The notes beneath the pieces are model-generated. The model was not told the DNA's origin and searched no databases. It worked only from the letters and a program-made list of their open reading frames with translations. Below are positions 35,444 through 44,621 of a stretch of 64,000 nt of DNA, piece after piece. This DNA comes from Chloroflexota bacterium (GTDB taxonomy: Bacteria; Chloroflexota; Anaerolineae; UBA7937; B3-Chlor). The position numbers and the translations under genes are program-made. The DNA lies in contig JAUVXJ010000004.1 in assembly GCA_030603665.1 (NCBI GenBank), positions 1 to 64,000 of the forward strand, in the 5' to 3' direction. The stretch's first letter is position 1. Each line of letters opens with the position of its first letter.

Positions 35444-35480
35444 AAAAAGAGGAGCCCAGGTCGACTGCCCATGGCTCCTC
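35444..35480 (-). terminator. Intrinsic terminator after tRNA-His
   Basis: On the minus strand a perfect 8-base stem GAGGAGCC / GGCTCCTC encloses a 16-base loop and is followed directly by TTTTT. It lies 13 bases past the tRNA-His 3' end and 60 bases before the hutH start, so tRNA transcripts should end here. Confidence 0.8.
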
Positions 35481-35492
35481 CATCACAAAGAG

Positions 35493-35566
35493 GGTGGACG
35501 ACGGGGATCGAACCCGCAACCTCAGGATCCACAGTCCAGTGCTCTACCTATTGAGCTACGTCCACC
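35493..35566 (-). tRNA. tRNA-His (anticodon GTG)
   Basis: The reverse complement folds as a cloverleaf: acceptor GTGGACG/CGTCCAC, D arm GCTC/GAGC, anticodon loop CTGTGGA (GTG), and a T arm with GGTTCGATCC. An extra G at -1 opposite discriminator C73, the identity mark of tRNA-His, is encoded (position 35566). The anticodon stem has a T-T mismatch at 28-42. The 3' CCA is not encoded. It has its own promoter and terminator and lies inside the hut/hisS block. Confidence 0.95.
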
Positions 35567-35589
35567 ACGCTATTCCCGATTCTGGCGCA

Positions 35590-35618
35590 AGTATAGCACA
35601 CCGTAGCGCCGTTTGCAA
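35590..35618 (-). promoter_or_regulatory. Promoter of tRNA-His
   Basis: Minus-strand TTGCAA (35613-35618) and TATACT (35590-35595) are 17 bases apart; transcription should start near 35583, 17 bases before the tRNA 5' end. It overlaps the end of the upstream gene's trailer. Confidence 0.7.
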
Positions 35619-35627
35619 AACACGGAC

Positions 35628-36134
35628 TCAGGGCTGCTGGGCGACAACGAACTCACAGACTGGGTCCCCCATCCCCTGGCGCTGGGGGTATTGAACGGTG
35701 ATCTTTGCTGTGGGGAGCAGGACTTGGAACCAGGTGTCCCAGAGCTTTTCACAGGCAACGCAGGCCTGGTCTCGCCGGGGTAGGTTGGCTCTCTTGGCGC
35801 CCTCGAAAGCGGCGCAGCGGCGTACCAGGATGCGGGCGTCGCCGTCCTCGACATAGTAGTCGGCTCTGACCGTCCGGCCCAACAGCAGGTCAGCGTGAGT
35901 GGCGACCATTCTCACTGCGTCCGTCAGGTCATCCGCCTCCCTCTTGCCCGCGGCCTTGAGCATGGTGCGCATCTCTATGCGGCCGAAAGCTGCGCGGACG
36001 GTGGCGTTGAGTTCAATAGCCGCCTCCAGATCGAACTTCTCCACACTGGCCAGAAACCACTGGCCATCCCAGAACATTGCCAGCTTGCGCAACATCTTGA
36101 CTTTGTCACTATCGGGAATGGGGTACAGTTCCAA
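35628..36134 (-). CDS. DUF6125 / ATC-hydrolase-like protein
   Basis: 168 residues. The N-terminal helical region (KLAMFWDGQWFLASVEKF, ELNATVRAAFGRIE, about 17-55) resembles the DUF6125 / L-2-amino-thiazoline-4-carboxylate hydrolase-like proteins. C-terminally a small Cys cluster appears: VRRCAAFEGAKR near 104 and QACVACEKLWDTWF near 124. No activity has been shown for DUF6125. It lies 15 bases after hutI on the same strand, in the place where a HutG or HutF gene might be expected, so a link to histidine breakdown is possible but unproven. Confidence 0.5.
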   Translation of the reverse strand: MELYPIPDSDKVKMLRKLAMFWDGQWFLASVEKFDLEAAIELNATVRAAFGRIEMRTMLKAAGKREADDLTDAVRMVATHADLLLGRTVRADYYVEDGDARILVRRCAAFEGAKRANLPRRDQACVACEKLWDTWFQVLLPTAKITVQYPQRQGMGDPVCEFVVAQQP

Positions 36135-36149
36135 GGGGATGCCTCGCTT

Positions 36150-37433
36150 TCACTGTGATACCATCCGGCCGGCCTTGACCACGGCCTGCACCAGATTGGC
36201 TCCGAAGCGGTACGCCAGGTGGCGGTAGTCGGGGCTGTCTAGGATTAGCAGGTCGGCCTTCTTCCCGACCTCCAGGCTCCCCACCTCGTGCCCGAGGCCG
36301 AGGGCGTGGGCTGCGTTGATGGTGGAAGCCACGAGAGCCTCCGATGGAGTCATGCCCATTTGCCGGCAGGCAAGGGCCATGATGAAGGGCATGGACTCGC
36401 AGTAGCAAGTGCCAGGGTTTAGATCCGTGGCCAGTGCCACCGCCACTCCCATGTCAATCATCTTCCTCGCTGGCGAATAGTGATCCTCTGCCAACCCGAA
36501 GGGTGTGCCGGGCAAGAGCACGCCAATGGTGTCGGAGTTTCCCAGTAGTTCGATCTCCTCGTCCGGAGTGCAGGCCAGGTGATCGGCCGACGTGGCTCCA
36601 AGCTCCACGGCGAGGGCCGTCCCGCCCAACGCCTTGAACTCGTCGGAGTGGATCTTGAGCCTCATACCCAGCTCCTTGGCCTTGGCCAGTATGCGCCGGC
36701 TTTGCTCCACAGAGAAGGCACCCTCTTCACAAAATACGTCGCAAAAGAGGGTTGGATCATGGTCAAGGTAGCCTTTTGCCGCGAGCACGGGCATCATCTC
36801 CTCGACCACGAGGCTGACGTAGTCGTCCACGCGACCCTTGTACTCCGCGGGAATGGCGTGAGCCCCGAGGAAGGTGGGGACCAGGTCTACGGGATGGTCT
36901 TCGTCCAGCAGGCGAATGGCCTCCAGCATCTTCAACTCATTCTCGGTGTCCAGGCCATATCCGGTCTTTGCCTCGACCGTGGTGCTGCCGTGGGCCAGCA
37001 TCCTGTCCAAACGCTGTCGGCTCTGGGCGACGATCTCGTCGAGACCGGCTGCTCTGGTGGCCCGGACCGTGTTCATGATCCCTCCCCCAGCGGCCAGGAT
37101 ATCCATGTAGGAGGCCCCCTGGAGGCGCATCTCGAACTCAGAGGCGCGGTCACCGGCAAACACGACGTGGGTGTGAGGATCCACAAAACCCGGCATGACT
37201 ACTTTGCCCGAGGCGTCGATGATGTTGGCGTCTTCTCCTGCCTCAGCGAGGACTTCCCTGGTGTCTCCCACGAGGACGATGCGGTCGCCCTGGATCGCAA
37301 CGGCTCCGTCTTCGATGATATCCAAGCGCCGCAGTTCCTGGCCCCGTCTGGGTCCGTCCGGCGAGGCCAGGGCGAGCAGTTGGTTGGCGCTGTGGACTAC
37401 GAGCTTGGGTATCATGGTAGATCCAGGCTCCAT
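36150..37433 (-). CDS. hutI: Imidazolonepropionase
   Basis: 427 residues of the amidohydrolase superfamily. The metal-binding motif GFVDPHTHVVFAG (about 83-95) and later VEAKTGYGLD, THLGAH-type FLGAHAIP (about 190), KIHSDEF (about 262) and ATDLNPGTCYCESMP (about 343) match HutI. It hydrolyses 4-imidazolone-5-propanoate to formiminoglutamate. It follows hutU by 7 bases. An in-frame ATG six codons downstream is an alternative start. Confidence 0.94.
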   Translation of the reverse strand: MEPGSTMIPKLVVHSANQLLALASPDGPRRGQELRRLDIIEDGAVAIQGDRIVLVGDTREVLAEAGEDANIIDASGKVVMPGFVDPHTHVVFAGDRASEFEMRLQGASYMDILAAGGGIMNTVRATRAAGLDEIVAQSRQRLDRMLAHGSTTVEAKTGYGLDTENELKMLEAIRLLDEDHPVDLVPTFLGAHAIPAEYKGRVDDYVSLVVEEMMPVLAAKGYLDHDPTLFCDVFCEEGAFSVEQSRRILAKAKELGMRLKIHSDEFKALGGTALAVELGATSADHLACTPDEEIELLGNSDTIGVLLPGTPFGLAEDHYSPARKMIDMGVAVALATDLNPGTCYCESMPFIMALACRQMGMTPSEALVASTINAAHALGLGHEVGSLEVGKKADLLILDSPDYRHLAYRFGANLVQAVVKAGRMVSQ

Positions 37434-37440
37434 CTCGACC

Positions 37441-39087
37441 CTACCCTATCATGGGGATCTTGATCCCGTGGCGCTTGGCAGCGTCAATGGCCTCCTCGTA
37501 GCCCGCATCCGCGTGGCGCATGATGGCGGAGCCAGGGTCGGTGGTCAGGACGCGCTCCAGGCGGCGAGCGGCCTCTGGCGTGCCATCAGCTACGGTGACC
37601 TGTCCCGCGTGGATCGAGTAGCCGATGCCCACACCGCCGCCGTGGTGGATGGAGATCCAGGTCGCGCCGCCAACAGCGTTGAGGAGGGCATTGAGCAGCG
37701 GCCAGTCAGCGATGGCGTCGCTTCCATCCTTCATACCCTCTGTCTCGCGATAGGGAGAGGCCACCGAGCCGCCATCCAGGTGGTCCCTGCCGATAACGAT
37801 GGGAGCGGAGATCTCGCCGCTCCCCACCATATCGTTGATCATCAGCCCGAACTTGGCCCGCTCGCCGTATCCCAGCCAGCAGATACGGGATGGCAGCCCC
37901 TGGAACTTGACCTTCTCCTGAGCCATTCTGATCCAGCGCACAAGGTGCTCATCGTAGGAGAACTCCCGCATCACCACTTCGTCGGTCTTGTAGATGTCCT
38001 CGGGCTCTCCCGAAAGCGCCACCCAACGGAAGGGGCCTTTGCCCTCACAGAAGAGGGGGCGTATGTAGGCAGGTACGAAGCCGGGGAAGTCGAAGGCGTT
38101 CTTCACACCTGCCTCGTAGGCGCGCTGACGGATGTTGTTTCCGTAGTCGAAGACCACGGCGCCCTGCTTCTGGAAGTCGAGCATAGCCTGGACGTGGCGC
38201 CCCATGGACTCGATGGACCGGCGGGCGTATTCATCTGGATCCTTCTCCCACAACTGTTGCGCCTCATCCACTGACAGACCCTGGGGAATGTAGCTGCGCG
38301 GATCGTGAGCTGGCGTCTGATCGGTGACCATGTCGGGCACGACGCCTCGGATCACCAGCTCGGGATAGACGTCGGCAGCGTTGGCGATGAGCCCGATGGA
38401 TTTCGGCTCCTCCTTGGAGAGCGCCTCCTCCACCAGCGTCATCGCCTCCTCCAGGTCGTCCACCACCAGGTCGATGTAGGCGGTCTCGAGGCGCCTTTGA
38501 GCACGGGCCGGATCTACCTCTACGATCAAGCCTACGCCCTCGTTCACGGTGATGGCCAGGGGCTGGGCGCCCCCCATGCCACCTAGTCCGGCGGTGAGCA
38601 CGAACTTGCCCTTGAGGCTGGCCCCGAAATGCTTCTGAGCTGCCTCCCCCAGCGTCTCATACGTACCCTGGAGGATTCCTTGTGTGCCGATGTATATCCA
38701 GCTGCCAGCCGTCATCTGGCCGTACATGATGAGGCCCTTGGCATCCATCTCGTCGAAATACTGCTGGGTTGCCCAGGCAGGGACGATGTTGGAGTTGGCC
38801 AGGAGAACGCGAGGTGCATCTGTGTGAGTCCTGAAGACGCCCACCGGCTTGCCCGATTGCACCAACAGCGTCTCGTCATTCTCCAGTTCCTTGAGCGTGG
38901 CCACGATGGCATCGAAGGCCTCCCAATTCCTGGCAGCCTTGCCCCGACCGCCGTAGACGATGAGCTCGTCGGGCTTCTCAGCCACTTCAGGGTCCAGGTT
39001 GTTCATCAGCATGCGCATGGCAGCTTCCTGTCCCCAGCCTTTGCAGGTCAGGTTGGTTCCGCGCGGGGCCCTGATCTGTCTGCTCAT
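37441..39087 (-). CDS. hutU: Urocanate hydratase
   Basis: 548 residues. The start region [21 protein letters not shown] is typical of urocanase, as are [24 protein letters not shown] (NAD+ binding, about 172-183), [15 protein letters not shown], and the catalytic-region block containing Cys in [14 protein letters not shown] (about 400). It hydrates urocanate using NAD+ as electrophile. GGAGGTGCC precedes the ATG. It is the first gene of hutU-hutI-DUF6125 and is divergent from a methyltransferase gene. Confidence 0.96.
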   Translation of the reverse strand: MSRQIRAPRGTNLTCKGWGQEAAMRMLMNNLDPEVAEKPDELIVYGGRGKAARNWEAFDAIVATLKELENDETLLVQSGKPVGVFRTHTDAPRVLLANSNIVPAWATQQYFDEMDAKGLIMYGQMTAGSWIYIGTQGILQGTYETLGEAAQKHFGASLKGKFVLTAGLGGMGGAQPLAITVNEGVGLIVEVDPARAQRRLETAYIDLVVDDLEEAMTLVEEALSKEEPKSIGLIANAADVYPELVIRGVVPDMVTDQTPAHDPRSYIPQGLSVDEAQQLWEKDPDEYARRSIESMGRHVQAMLDFQKQGAVVFDYGNNIRQRAYEAGVKNAFDFPGFVPAYIRPLFCEGKGPFRWVALSGEPEDIYKTDEVVMREFSYDEHLVRWIRMAQEKVKFQGLPSRICWLGYGERAKFGLMINDMVGSGEISAPIVIGRDHLDGGSVASPYRETEGMKDGSDAIADWPLLNALLNAVGGATWISIHHGGGVGIGYSIHAGQVTVADGTPEAARRLERVLTTDPGSAIMRHADAGYEEAIDAAKRHGIKIPMIG

Positions 39088-39158
39088 GACGGCACCTCCA
39101 TTGCCTTAGCTTTCAGGCTCATTGTAGCGCAGGTACGCTTGCGCTGCCATGATCTTGT

Positions 39159-39187
39159 TTGCTCGGACCTTGGCAAACACGTACAAT
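39159..39187 (+). promoter_or_regulatory. Putative promoter of the methyltransferase gene
   Basis: TTGCTC (39159-39164) and TACAAT (39182-39187) are spaced by 17 bases. The ribosome site GGAGGG and TTG start follow 8 and 24 bases later, so the leader would be short. Confidence 0.45.
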
Positions 39188-39210
39188 ACGGCCCGGAGGG
39201 AAGTCTACTC

Positions 39211-39855
39211 TTGCGCCTCTGGTATAGCTTCGTCAAGTTCGCCTTTCACCACTTCTACAACGAGTTTTCCTGGACGTACGATCTGGTTAGCCGTGTCGTC
39301 TCAAGGGGGAAGTGGCAGGACTGGCAACGAGCGGCCTTGCCAGAGCTGACAGGCGAGCATGTGCTGGAGATCGCCTTTGGCACGGGCAATCTCCTGCGGG
39401 ACATGGTGATGGAGGGCTACCAATGCGTAGGTGTGGAGTTATCTCCATACATGGTAGGCATCACAGCGCGCAAGTTCCGCCGCAGGGGTGGAAAGGCTCC
39501 CATCTGTCGGGCGCGAGTTCAGGATCTGCCTTTCGCCGACGCAGCATTCGATTCGCTGGTGGCCACGTTCCCCGACTACTTCATTCTGGATCCCGTGGCC
39601 CAGGAGGAGATGGCTAGGGTGCTGATGCCCGGAGGACGCCTGGTAGTGGTGGAGGGAGGGCGCATCCTCAAAGAGGATATCTGGAGTCGTGTTTTGAACT
39701 GGGCCTTTCGGATCACTGTTTCGCCGCGGACCTGGAAGGAGAACCGGAAGCTGTTCACACACCCGCTGTTCTCTGTGGAGCGGCGAGAAGTGCAGAGTGA
39801 GTGGAGTTCAGTAGGTGTGGTAGTGGCTGTGAAGAGGGCTGGCGACCCCGGCTAG
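39211..39855 (+). CDS. Class I SAM-dependent methyltransferase
   Basis: 214 residues from TTG at 39211, preceded by GGAGGG ten bases upstream. The open frame continues far upstream into the antisense of hutU, so the start is judged by this ribosome site and by the hydrophobic-helix N-terminus (LWYSFVKFAFHHFYNEFSWTYD) typical of membrane-associated Chloroflexota methyltransferases. Motif I reads VLEIAFGTGNLL (about 50), post-motif acidic residue GVELSP, motif II ARVQDLPFADAAFDSLVATF and motif III VLMPGGRLVVVEGG. The substrate, perhaps a quinone or lipid, is not identified. Confidence 0.82.
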   Translation: MRLWYSFVKFAFHHFYNEFSWTYDLVSRVVSRGKWQDWQRAALPELTGEHVLEIAFGTGNLLRDMVMEGYQCVGVELSPYMVGITARKFRRRGGKAPICRARVQDLPFADAAFDSLVATFPDYFILDPVAQEEMARVLMPGGRLVVVEGGRILKEDIWSRVLNWAFRITVSPRTWKENRKLFTHPLFSVERREVQSEWSSVGVVVAVKRAGDPG

Positions 39856-39928
39856 GTCGGCGTCCGTGACGCGCGGCAGCCGGAGGTGTTGTATGGTGCA
39901 GAGAGAAGAAGAGGAGGGCGGGGGTATT

Positions 39929-40600
39929 ATGGACCTGGACGAAGCCATCAGACAACGACGGAGCATCAGGAAGTTCAAGAGCGATGTGCCCATCCCTCGG
40001 GAGCACATCGAGGCGATCATTCAGGCTGGCAGCTGGGCACCCAGCAGCACGAACATCCAGCCATGGCGGTTCATCGTCGTGGAGGACAGGGAGACGATCG
40101 CCAGCATGGCCCAAGTGGTCTATGACAAGTTTCAAGCTCTCTCCAAGGCGGCTCTCGGTAAAGGGGAGAAGAGGCTTGCCGCCTTCTGCAGGTTCCTGCG
40201 CAGCTACACCAGTTTCTTCGCCGACGCACCGCTGCTGATCGTCGCTTGCACCAAGCCATACGAGAACCCCGTGCTCAAGATGCCCATGAGCACCGTCATC
40301 GAGAAGACCAAGGCGCTAGGGGATGTCGGCACGGATTTGACGCCTATTGTCATGGACACAGTGCAGAAGAGCGTGGCTATGGCGCTGCAGAACATGCTGC
40401 TCAAGGCGCACTCCCTGGGGTACGGTACCTGTGCGATGGACGGCCCCCTCGCCGTGGGAGAGACCATGCGGGAGATGCTGGGCATCGAGGATGACCTCGA
40501 GCTGGTGATGTTCATCCCCATGGGAGTGCCTGAGTCCACCGATGTGGAAGCACCGGAGAGAATGCCGGTGGGAGATGTGATCCGGTACCATTCAGCGTAG
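39929..40600 (+). CDS. Nitroreductase-family flavoprotein
   Basis: 223 residues from the ATG at 39929, behind GAGGAGGGCGGGGG; an upstream GTG frame adds 21 unconvincing residues. FMN-binding blocks: RQRRSIRKFK (about 8-17), GSWAPSSTNIQPWRFIVV, LLKAHSLGYGTCAMDGP (about 165) and IPMGVPE. Family activity is NAD(P)H-dependent reduction of an unknown acceptor. An insertion (FRRLS-type, about 80-125) separates the two halves. It follows the methyltransferase gene by 73 bases. Confidence 0.85.
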   Translation: MDLDEAIRQRRSIRKFKSDVPIPREHIEAIIQAGSWAPSSTNIQPWRFIVVEDRETIASMAQVVYDKFQALSKAALGKGEKRLAAFCRFLRSYTSFFADAPLLIVACTKPYENPVLKMPMSTVIEKTKALGDVGTDLTPIVMDTVQKSVAMALQNMLLKAHSLGYGTCAMDGPLAVGETMREMLGIEDDLELVMFIPMGVPESTDVEAPERMPVGDVIRYHSA

Positions 40601-40776
40601 GCTTCCCCGCAGACGCACATCACGCGTCGCCCACCGGACGGGTCTAGTCGCCACGAGCGGGTAGCCCCGGCATGGTGGGTAGCACTGCAAAGCCCAAGAA
40701 CATGGCGCGTCGGTGCATGATTCTCACGTGACCATACTCCATCCTATGAGGTTTCGGACGGAAGGAGGCATCTGCT

Positions 40777-41862
40777 ATGACACTTGATGGGGACGCCGTC
40801 GCTCTTGATACACCGGTCTTGTGGGTAGACCTGGATCTGATGGAGCGGAACATTGCGAACTTGTCTGCATTCTTCAGACAAGCTGGCGTGTCCTGGCGTC
40901 CGCACATAAAGGGAATCAAGGTACCGGAGATCGCTCTGCAGCTCGTCGATGCTGGTGCAATAGGCGTGACCTGTGCCAAGCTGAGCGAGGCGGAAGTGAT
41001 GGCGGCAGCAGGCATCCGGGACATCCTGATCGCGAACCAAGTAGTGGGACCAATCAAGGTGGCCAGGCTGGCGCACTTTCGCCGCCACGCGGAAGTGATA
41101 GCTGCAATGGATAGCATGGAGAACGCTCAAGAGATTTCGCAGGCAGCGTCGAGTGCGGCGGTGCGCATCCGCATAGTCGTTGAAGTGGACTCTGGCATGC
41201 ATCGCTCCGGCGTCAAGCCTGGCCAGCCGGCGGTGGACTTGGCGCTCGGGATCGCAGAGCTGCCAGGTCTTGAGGTTGCGGGAGTGATGACGTGGGAAGG
41301 CCACGTCAGACGCATAGAGAATCCAGATGAGAAGAAGGCCAAGTGTCTGGAAGCTGTAGGATCTCTGGTGGAGAGCGCGGAGATGATCCGCACGGCGGGG
41401 CTCGAAGCCCCCATCGTCAGCTGTGGGGGGAGTGGCACTCACAAGATCACCGCCTTGATTCCGGGCGTGACCGAGATCCAAGCCGGAGGTGCGATCTTCT
41501 CTGACGTTGCGTACAGGAGTTGGGGAGTGGAAACTGACTGCTCATTGTTCGTCCGTGCCACTGTCGTCAGCCGGCCAACCAGAACCCGAGCGGTCGTGGA
41601 TGCCGGTTACAAAGCAATGAACGGCTGGGAAGCGATGCCCGAACCGAGGGGCGTGCCAGGCGCGCGGCTGACAGTCCTTGACGCAGAGCACGGAACAATG
41701 GAGCTTGACAGCGCTGATGTGTCACTCCAAGTGGGCGACAGGATTGACTTCGTTATTGGCTACGGAGACACAACCATTTTCCTGCATGATCATCTCTTGG
41801 GAATGCGCAACGGTAGAGTAGAGACCGTGTGGGACATACAGGCTCGAGGGAAGCTAACGTAA
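40777..41862 (+). CDS. DSD1/D-threonine aldolase-like PLP enzyme with altered metal site
   Basis: 361 residues. The alanine-racemase-type N-terminal barrel is clear: TPVLWVDLDLMERNI, the PLP block RPHIKGIKVPEIA (about 42-54), CAKLSEAEVMAAAGI and VEVDSGMHRSG (about 130). The C-terminal D-serine dehydratase-like domain normally coordinates Zn through P-N-H-x-C. Here the corresponding stretch reads I-G-Y-G-D-T-T followed by FLHDHLLG, so two usual ligands are missing. A different metal arrangement or reaction is likely. AAGGAGG lies upstream of the ATG. Confidence 0.8.
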   Translation: MTLDGDAVALDTPVLWVDLDLMERNIANLSAFFRQAGVSWRPHIKGIKVPEIALQLVDAGAIGVTCAKLSEAEVMAAAGIRDILIANQVVGPIKVARLAHFRRHAEVIAAMDSMENAQEISQAASSAAVRIRIVVEVDSGMHRSGVKPGQPAVDLALGIAELPGLEVAGVMTWEGHVRRIENPDEKKAKCLEAVGSLVESAEMIRTAGLEAPIVSCGGSGTHKITALIPGVTEIQAGGAIFSDVAYRSWGVETDCSLFVRATVVSRPTRTRAVVDAGYKAMNGWEAMPEPRGVPGARLTVLDAEHGTMELDSADVSLQVGDRIDFVIGYGDTTIFLHDHLLGMRNGRVETVWDIQARGKLT

Positions 41863-42190
41863 GTCGGTCGTGTGCAGACCACGTGGCTTGTCGGGTTATC
41901 GTTCGCAACTACGGGCCTGGCGTTGACCGCTCCAGAGAATGGACCCTACGGCACGAAGGCCCTGTCCAGCCCGTGCGAACCCAGCCCGGTGAGTTACCAA
42001 CCAAGCCTACCGACTGTCTTCCCACCCCGCACGTTGACGACTCGATGGTTCCGGGTCTGCATAGTACCAGTCGGGTCAGTGGACACGAATGCACGCTGAG
42101 CTGCCGGCTCCAGCCATAGCGCGATGGAGGGAGAGACTGAACCCTGGGCCGGATAGCGAGGCGTGATTGCAGGAGGTTAGGAGACTGCAG
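41863..42190. other. 328-base intergenic region
   Basis: No reading frame with protein-like content and no riboswitch or terminator is seen. The only supported site is the AGGAG at 42179-42183 upstream of the next gene. Confidence 0.5.
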
Positions 42191-43036
42191 ATGCGCACGA
42201 CATTGGAGGGTACTGGAAGAACGGTGTTGCTCAGCAGTGAAGCCCCCTTTGTTGTCATCGGTGAGCGCGTCAATCCCAGCGGAAAGCGGGGTCTGGCCGA
42301 ATCTCTGCGCAGGGGTGACATGTCGCTGGTGCGGCAGGAAGCCCTAGCTCAGACGAAAGCTGGTGCGCATGTCATCGATGTAAATGTCACTGCCGAGGGT
42401 GTTGATGAAGAGACAATCCTTCCGTTGGCCGTACAGGCAGTTGCGGAGGCGGTAGATGCCCCCATCTGTGTTGACACGGCGGATGTCAGGGCGTTGGCTG
42501 AGGCGCTGGTTGTCTGTCCCGGAAAACCCCTGGTGAACTCGGTTACCGGCGAGGCGAGTTCGTTGCATGCGGTTCTTCCCCTTGTGAAGCAACGTGGCTG
42601 CGCAGTCATCGGGCTCTGCATGGACGAGGATGGCATCCCAGGAGACGCCAGCAAGCGCTTGGAGATAGCTCAGAAGATAGTCCAGGCTGCACAGGAACTC
42701 GGCATCAGTAAAGACAATGTTGTCATCGATCCGCTTGCAACGACGATTGGAGCCGACAGCAAGGCCGGGCTTGGAACTCTTCTGGCGATTCGATCAATCA
42801 GCGAGAAGCTGGCAGTGAACACAACTATGGGGGGAAGCAACATCTCGTTTGGGTTGCCAGAGCGTAGCCTGATCAATAGATCGTTTCTTCCCATGGTGAT
42901 CGCAGCCGGTCTCACTTCTGCCATCGTTGATCCTCTGGATGAGGAGATTCGCAGAGCGATTGCCGCGTGCGACCTACTGTTGGGACATGATGAGTTTGCA
43001 GAGGAGTTTCTTCAGCGATTTCGGGGCGGCTGGTAG
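42191..43036 (+). CDS. Pterin-binding methyltransferase (methyltetrahydrofolate:corrinoid type)
   Basis: 281 residues from the ATG at 42191, seven bases after AGGAG. The pterin-binding TIM barrel of AcsE/MtgA-type enzymes is seen: VIGERVNPSGKRGLAESL (about 22), AGAHVIDVNVTAEGVDEE (about 58), ICVDTADVRALAEAL (about 92), NSVTGEA (about 116) and a C-terminal NISFGLPERSLINRSFL (about 218). It would transfer methyl between a tetrahydrofolate and a corrinoid protein. No corrinoid protein, activase or partner methyltransferase is encoded beside it. The upstream PLP enzyme is on the same strand, 328 bases away. Confidence 0.85.
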   Translation: MRTTLEGTGRTVLLSSEAPFVVIGERVNPSGKRGLAESLRRGDMSLVRQEALAQTKAGAHVIDVNVTAEGVDEETILPLAVQAVAEAVDAPICVDTADVRALAEALVVCPGKPLVNSVTGEASSLHAVLPLVKQRGCAVIGLCMDEDGIPGDASKRLEIAQKIVQAAQELGISKDNVVIDPLATTIGADSKAGLGTLLAIRSISEKLAVNTTMGGSNISFGLPERSLINRSFLPMVIAAGLTSAIVDPLDEEIRRAIAACDLLLGHDEFAEEFLQRFRGGW

Positions 43037-43179
43037 ACAGCATCCCGAGGGTTGGGGTCCAGCCGAGCCTGGATTTCAGCGCCCGCTGTCAGTCCCGTGA
43101 GTCTGCCGATGTGGAGGCCCCCGAGAGAATTCCGGTGTCAGAGGTGATCAGGTATCACAAACCCTAGTCGCGCGGGCCT

Positions 43180-44571
43180 TCAGATGGTGACTGTCTCTCC
43201 GAGGCGAGGCACGGAGATCTGACGGACTCCGAGCTGGTTGAGACCGTCCGCCAGGGCTAAGGACTGATCTTCCTCCCCGTGCAGCACATAGACCCTCTTC
43301 AGGTTGGCCTTCGCGTGCGCGATCCATGACAGGAGTTCGTCCCTGTCAGCGTGAGCGCTGAAGGCGTCTATCACCTTCACCTGCGCCCGGAGCCGGTATT
43401 CGTCACCGAAGATGCGGACTGTTTCCCTTTTCTCCGCTATACGCCTCCCTAGGGTGTGCTCGGCCTGGAAGCTGACGATAAGGACGGTGTTGCGGGGGTC
43501 CTGGATGTTGTTCTTCAGGTGGTGCAGGATCCTGCCAGCCTCGCACATCCCGGAGGCGGAGATGATGATCATCGGCCCCTGAAGCTCGTTGAGGCGCTTT
43601 GACTCCTCCACCGTCCTCAGGTACTGGAGCCCCCTGAATCCAAAGGGGTCCTGCTCGCGCAGCAAGAACTCGTTGGTCTCCTCGTCGAAACACTCGGGAT
43701 GGAGGCGGAAGATCTCGGTGGCATCTATGGCCAGAGGGCTATCTGCATAGACCGGCACGGCTGGGATTCGCCCTTCGTTTCTCAAACGATGGAGCGTGTA
43801 GATCACTTCCTGAGTTCTCTCGACGGCGAAAGCGGGGATGATCAGTTTCCCGCGCCGCGAATGGGTCTCGATCACAGTCTCAGCCAGTTCCTCCTCGATC
43901 TGGCTGATGTCTTCATGAAGACGGTTCCCGTACGTGCTTTCCGTGATCAGGTACTCCATGTCCCGGATCAGAACCGGATCTCGCAGAATGGGGAGGTCTC
44001 TACGACCCAGGTCCCCTGTGTAGCCCAAACGGGCTCTCTGGCCGCCATCGTTGATATCCAGGACTGTAATCGCCGAACCGAGGATGTGTCCCGCGTCCCT
44101 GAGAATCGCCCGTACGCCTCCGGCCACGGGGAACTGACGGTTGTACTGATGTGCCACAAGATAGTCCAGCGTCTTCTCCGCTTCCTCGATGGTGTACAGC
44201 GGCTCCACGGGCGGTAAGCCTTTACGTTTGTGCTTCTTATTGACGTACTCCGAGTCTTTGAGGGCGATGTAAGCGCTGTCCCGGAGCATGATAGACACCA
44301 GGTCGGCGGTGGCCAAGGTACAGTGGATATCTCCTTGGAAGCCGCCCTTGACCAGGGTGGGTAGGTTGCCGCAGTGGTCGATGTGGGCATGGGACAGGAC
44401 TACAGCGTCGATACTCCGGGGATCGAAGGGCAGGTTACGGTTGCGTTCAAAGGCCTCCGCGCGACGGCCCTGGAACAGACCACAATCCAGAAGGATGCGT
44501 TTTCCGTTGACGTCGATAAGGTGCTGGGAGCCGGTCACTGCGCGCGCGGCGCCCCAGAATGTGATCTCCAT
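43180..44571 (-). CDS. MBL-fold beta-CASP ribonuclease
   Basis: 463 residues from the ATG at 44571; a GTG 16 codons upstream is less supported. Metallo-beta-lactamase motifs: SHAHIDHCGNLP (about 56-67), DAGHILGSA (about 147), YTGDLGR (about 172). The beta-CASP motifs follow: ESTYGNRLH, ISASGMCEAGRILHHL (about 341) and FSAHADRDEL near the C-terminus. This is the YSH1/CPSF73-like RNA-processing group. It should cleave RNA endonucleolytically or 5'-3'. It lies 50 bases downstream of the M3-type peptidase gene. Confidence 0.92.
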   Translation of the reverse strand: MEITFWGAARAVTGSQHLIDVNGKRILLDCGLFQGRRAEAFERNRNLPFDPRSIDAVVLSHAHIDHCGNLPTLVKGGFQGDIHCTLATADLVSIMLRDSAYIALKDSEYVNKKHKRKGLPPVEPLYTIEEAEKTLDYLVAHQYNRQFPVAGGVRAILRDAGHILGSAITVLDINDGGQRARLGYTGDLGRRDLPILRDPVLIRDMEYLITESTYGNRLHEDISQIEEELAETVIETHSRRGKLIIPAFAVERTQEVIYTLHRLRNEGRIPAVPVYADSPLAIDATEIFRLHPECFDEETNEFLLREQDPFGFRGLQYLRTVEESKRLNELQGPMIIISASGMCEAGRILHHLKNNIQDPRNTVLIVSFQAEHTLGRRIAEKRETVRIFGDEYRLRAQVKVIDAFSAHADRDELLSWIAHAKANLKRVYVLHGEEDQSLALADGLNQLGVRQISVPRLGETVTI

Positions 44572-44621
44572 CAGCTTACCCTCGAAGGACAGTGCCTGGC
44601 GGGCGGCGGCCTCGGACACGG

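Noticed and set aside
35397..35694. Plus-strand frames reading D-G-D-R-T-R-N-L-R and R-G-S-N-P-Q-P
   Set aside because: These are translations of the antisense of the tRNA-His gene, a well-known false annotation.
38629..39210. Long N-terminal extension of the methyltransferase frame
   Set aside because: It is antisense to hutU and has no ribosome site; the TTG at 39211 with GGAGGG is preferred.
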